A stretch of 7,610 nt of DNA from Bacteroidia bacterium. GTDB lineage: Bacteria > Bacteroidota > Bacteroidia > UKL13-3. The stretch is from the NCBI GenBank assembly GCA_019454865.1, contig JACFNJ010000025.1, forward strand, positions 10,147 to 17,756. The letters run 5' to 3'. Both the position numbers and the translations under genes were made by a program. Below, one piece after another: positions 7,011 through 7,610 of this stretch (its first letter is position 1; each line of letters starts with the position of its first letter). Below the pieces are notes generated by a model. The model was not told where the DNA came from, made no database searches, and was given only the letters and a program-made list of their open reading frames with translations.

Positions 7011-7610
7011 TTAATTGACTGAACCTCCGGTTTCTCTAACCAATGTGCCTTGTGGCAAATCAGCACTAATATTTCTCCTCGCAAACATGGCACCGCCCAA
7101 TGCTCCCATAAAAATAGAATCGGTATGAATATTCATGGTAACTTCACCATAGGAGTCTATCACCATTTGTTTTACATATTTTAGTACCGCTTCATTACGT
7201 GCAACCCCACCTGTAAAAGTAAATTCATTCTTTACACCTCCTGAGCGTGCTATAAGCGACATTGCGCGCTGAACAATGGATTTATGAAGTCCGGCAAGAA
7301 TATCCGGCTTTTGCTCGCCATTGTGTAACAACTCCTTTATTTCGGCACCTGCAAACACCGTACAAGTAGAGCAAATCGTTGTTTCTTTTTTCGCTTTGTT
7401 TGCTTCCGGACCTAATTCATTTAATGACAACCCAAATTCATCTGCAATATATCCTAAGTACCTTCCACAACCTGCCGCACAACGGTCGTTCATGTGAAAA
7501 CTTGTAACCAAACCATACTTATACACATGGATTGCCTTATTATCTTGTACGCCAAAATCTAACACGGTTCTGGTATTAGGAAATACGGCATGTGCACCAA
7601 AGGCATGGCA
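7011..7610 (-). CDS. bcrA: BcrA-type ATPase subunit of a benzoyl-CoA reductase-like enzyme (5' partial)
   Basis: This is the C-terminal 199 residues of a BadF/BadG/BcrA/BcrD family (ASKHA fold) ATPase. The family hydrolyses ATP to drive a low-potential electron from a subunit-bridging [4Fe-4S] cluster into the reductase subunits, in the cytoplasm. The reading frame stays open to the window edge. It begins CHAFGAH...RTV, the conserved stretch before the second phosphate-binding motif, so an apparent GTG start at 7565 is internal and the true start lies outside. Counting from the edge, visible motifs are DFGVQD (about residues 18-23), NDRCAAGCGRYL with the likely cluster ligand Cys44, STCTVFAGAE with the second ligand Cys83, and the adenosine motif TGGVARN (about 133-139). 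Family members usually have DxGGQD and CAAGTG, so the Val and the extra Cys are deviations. The 11-bp gap to the BcrD-like gene supports a heterodimer. BzdQ or a lone HgdC-like activator are alternatives to BcrA. Family is certain, subunit assignment less so. Confidence 0.85.
   Translation of the reverse strand, partial: CHAFGAHAVFPNTRTVLDFGVQDNKAIHVYKYGLVTSFHMNDRCAAGCGRYLGYIADEFGLSLNELGPEANKAKKETTICSTCTVFAGAEIKELLHNGEQKPDILAGLHKSIVQRAMSLIARSGGVKNEFTFTGGVARNEAVLKYVKQMVIDSYGEVTMNIHTDSIFMGALGGAMFARRNISADLPQGTLVRETGGSVN

Noticed and set aside
7011..7565. A short 184-residue ATPase gene starting with GTG at 7565.
   Set aside because: The frame is open upstream to 7610 and those 15 codons read as the conserved family segment CHAFGAHAVF...RTV, so the GTG is an internal valine and the gene is truncated only by the window edge.

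Overview
The window is one uninterrupted minus-strand gene block, read from 7610 down to 1, and looks like the middle of an operon for anaerobic CoA-thioester metabolism built around ATP-driven radical reduction of the benzoyl-CoA reductase (BCR) / 2-hydroxyacyl-CoA dehydratase superfamily. The DNA is AT-rich. All seven genes point the same way. Gaps are 15 bp or less, two junctions overlap (10 bp and 4 bp), and no internal start has a clear Shine-Dalgarno sequence. AT-rich, SD-poor leaders fit Bacteroidota or a related phylum better than the Betaproteobacteria, Alphaproteobacteria or Archaea in which class I BCR has been studied. This taxonomic reading is an inference.

Layout in transcription order: (1) 7610-7011, the 3' part of a BcrA-type ATPase subunit, cut by the window edge; (2) 6999-6136, a complete BcrD/BadG-type ATPase subunit, the most clearly recognisable gene here; (3) 6120-4372, an AMP-forming acyl/aryl-CoA ligase with an unusual C-terminal cysteine cluster; (4) 4381-3164, an HgdB/BcrB-like iron-sulfur subunit of the substrate-reducing component; (5) 3167-1323, a two-domain protein joining a complete ketopantoate-reductase-like (PanE/ApbA fold) dehydrogenase to a complete third BadF/BcrA/HgdC-type ATPase; (6) 1310-105, a thiolase-superfamily enzyme with the main catalytic residues but variant motif neighbourhoods; (7) 103-1, the first 34 codons of an unidentified gene.

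Inferred joint function: the ligase activates an aromatic or alicyclic acid to its CoA ester. The BcrA/BcrD pair uses ATP hydrolysis to push electrons from an iron-sulfur cluster into HgdB/BcrB-like subunits that reduce or dehydrate the ester. The thiolase would cleave a downstream 3-oxoacyl-CoA. The most novel element is the PanE-ATPase fusion. It is translationally coupled to the HgdB-like gene and gives the operon a third ATPase, possibly a dedicated activator physically joined to an NAD(P)H-dependent dehydrogenase. No RNA genes, mobile elements, CRISPR arrays or long non-coding stretches were seen; the longest gene-free gap is 15 bp.
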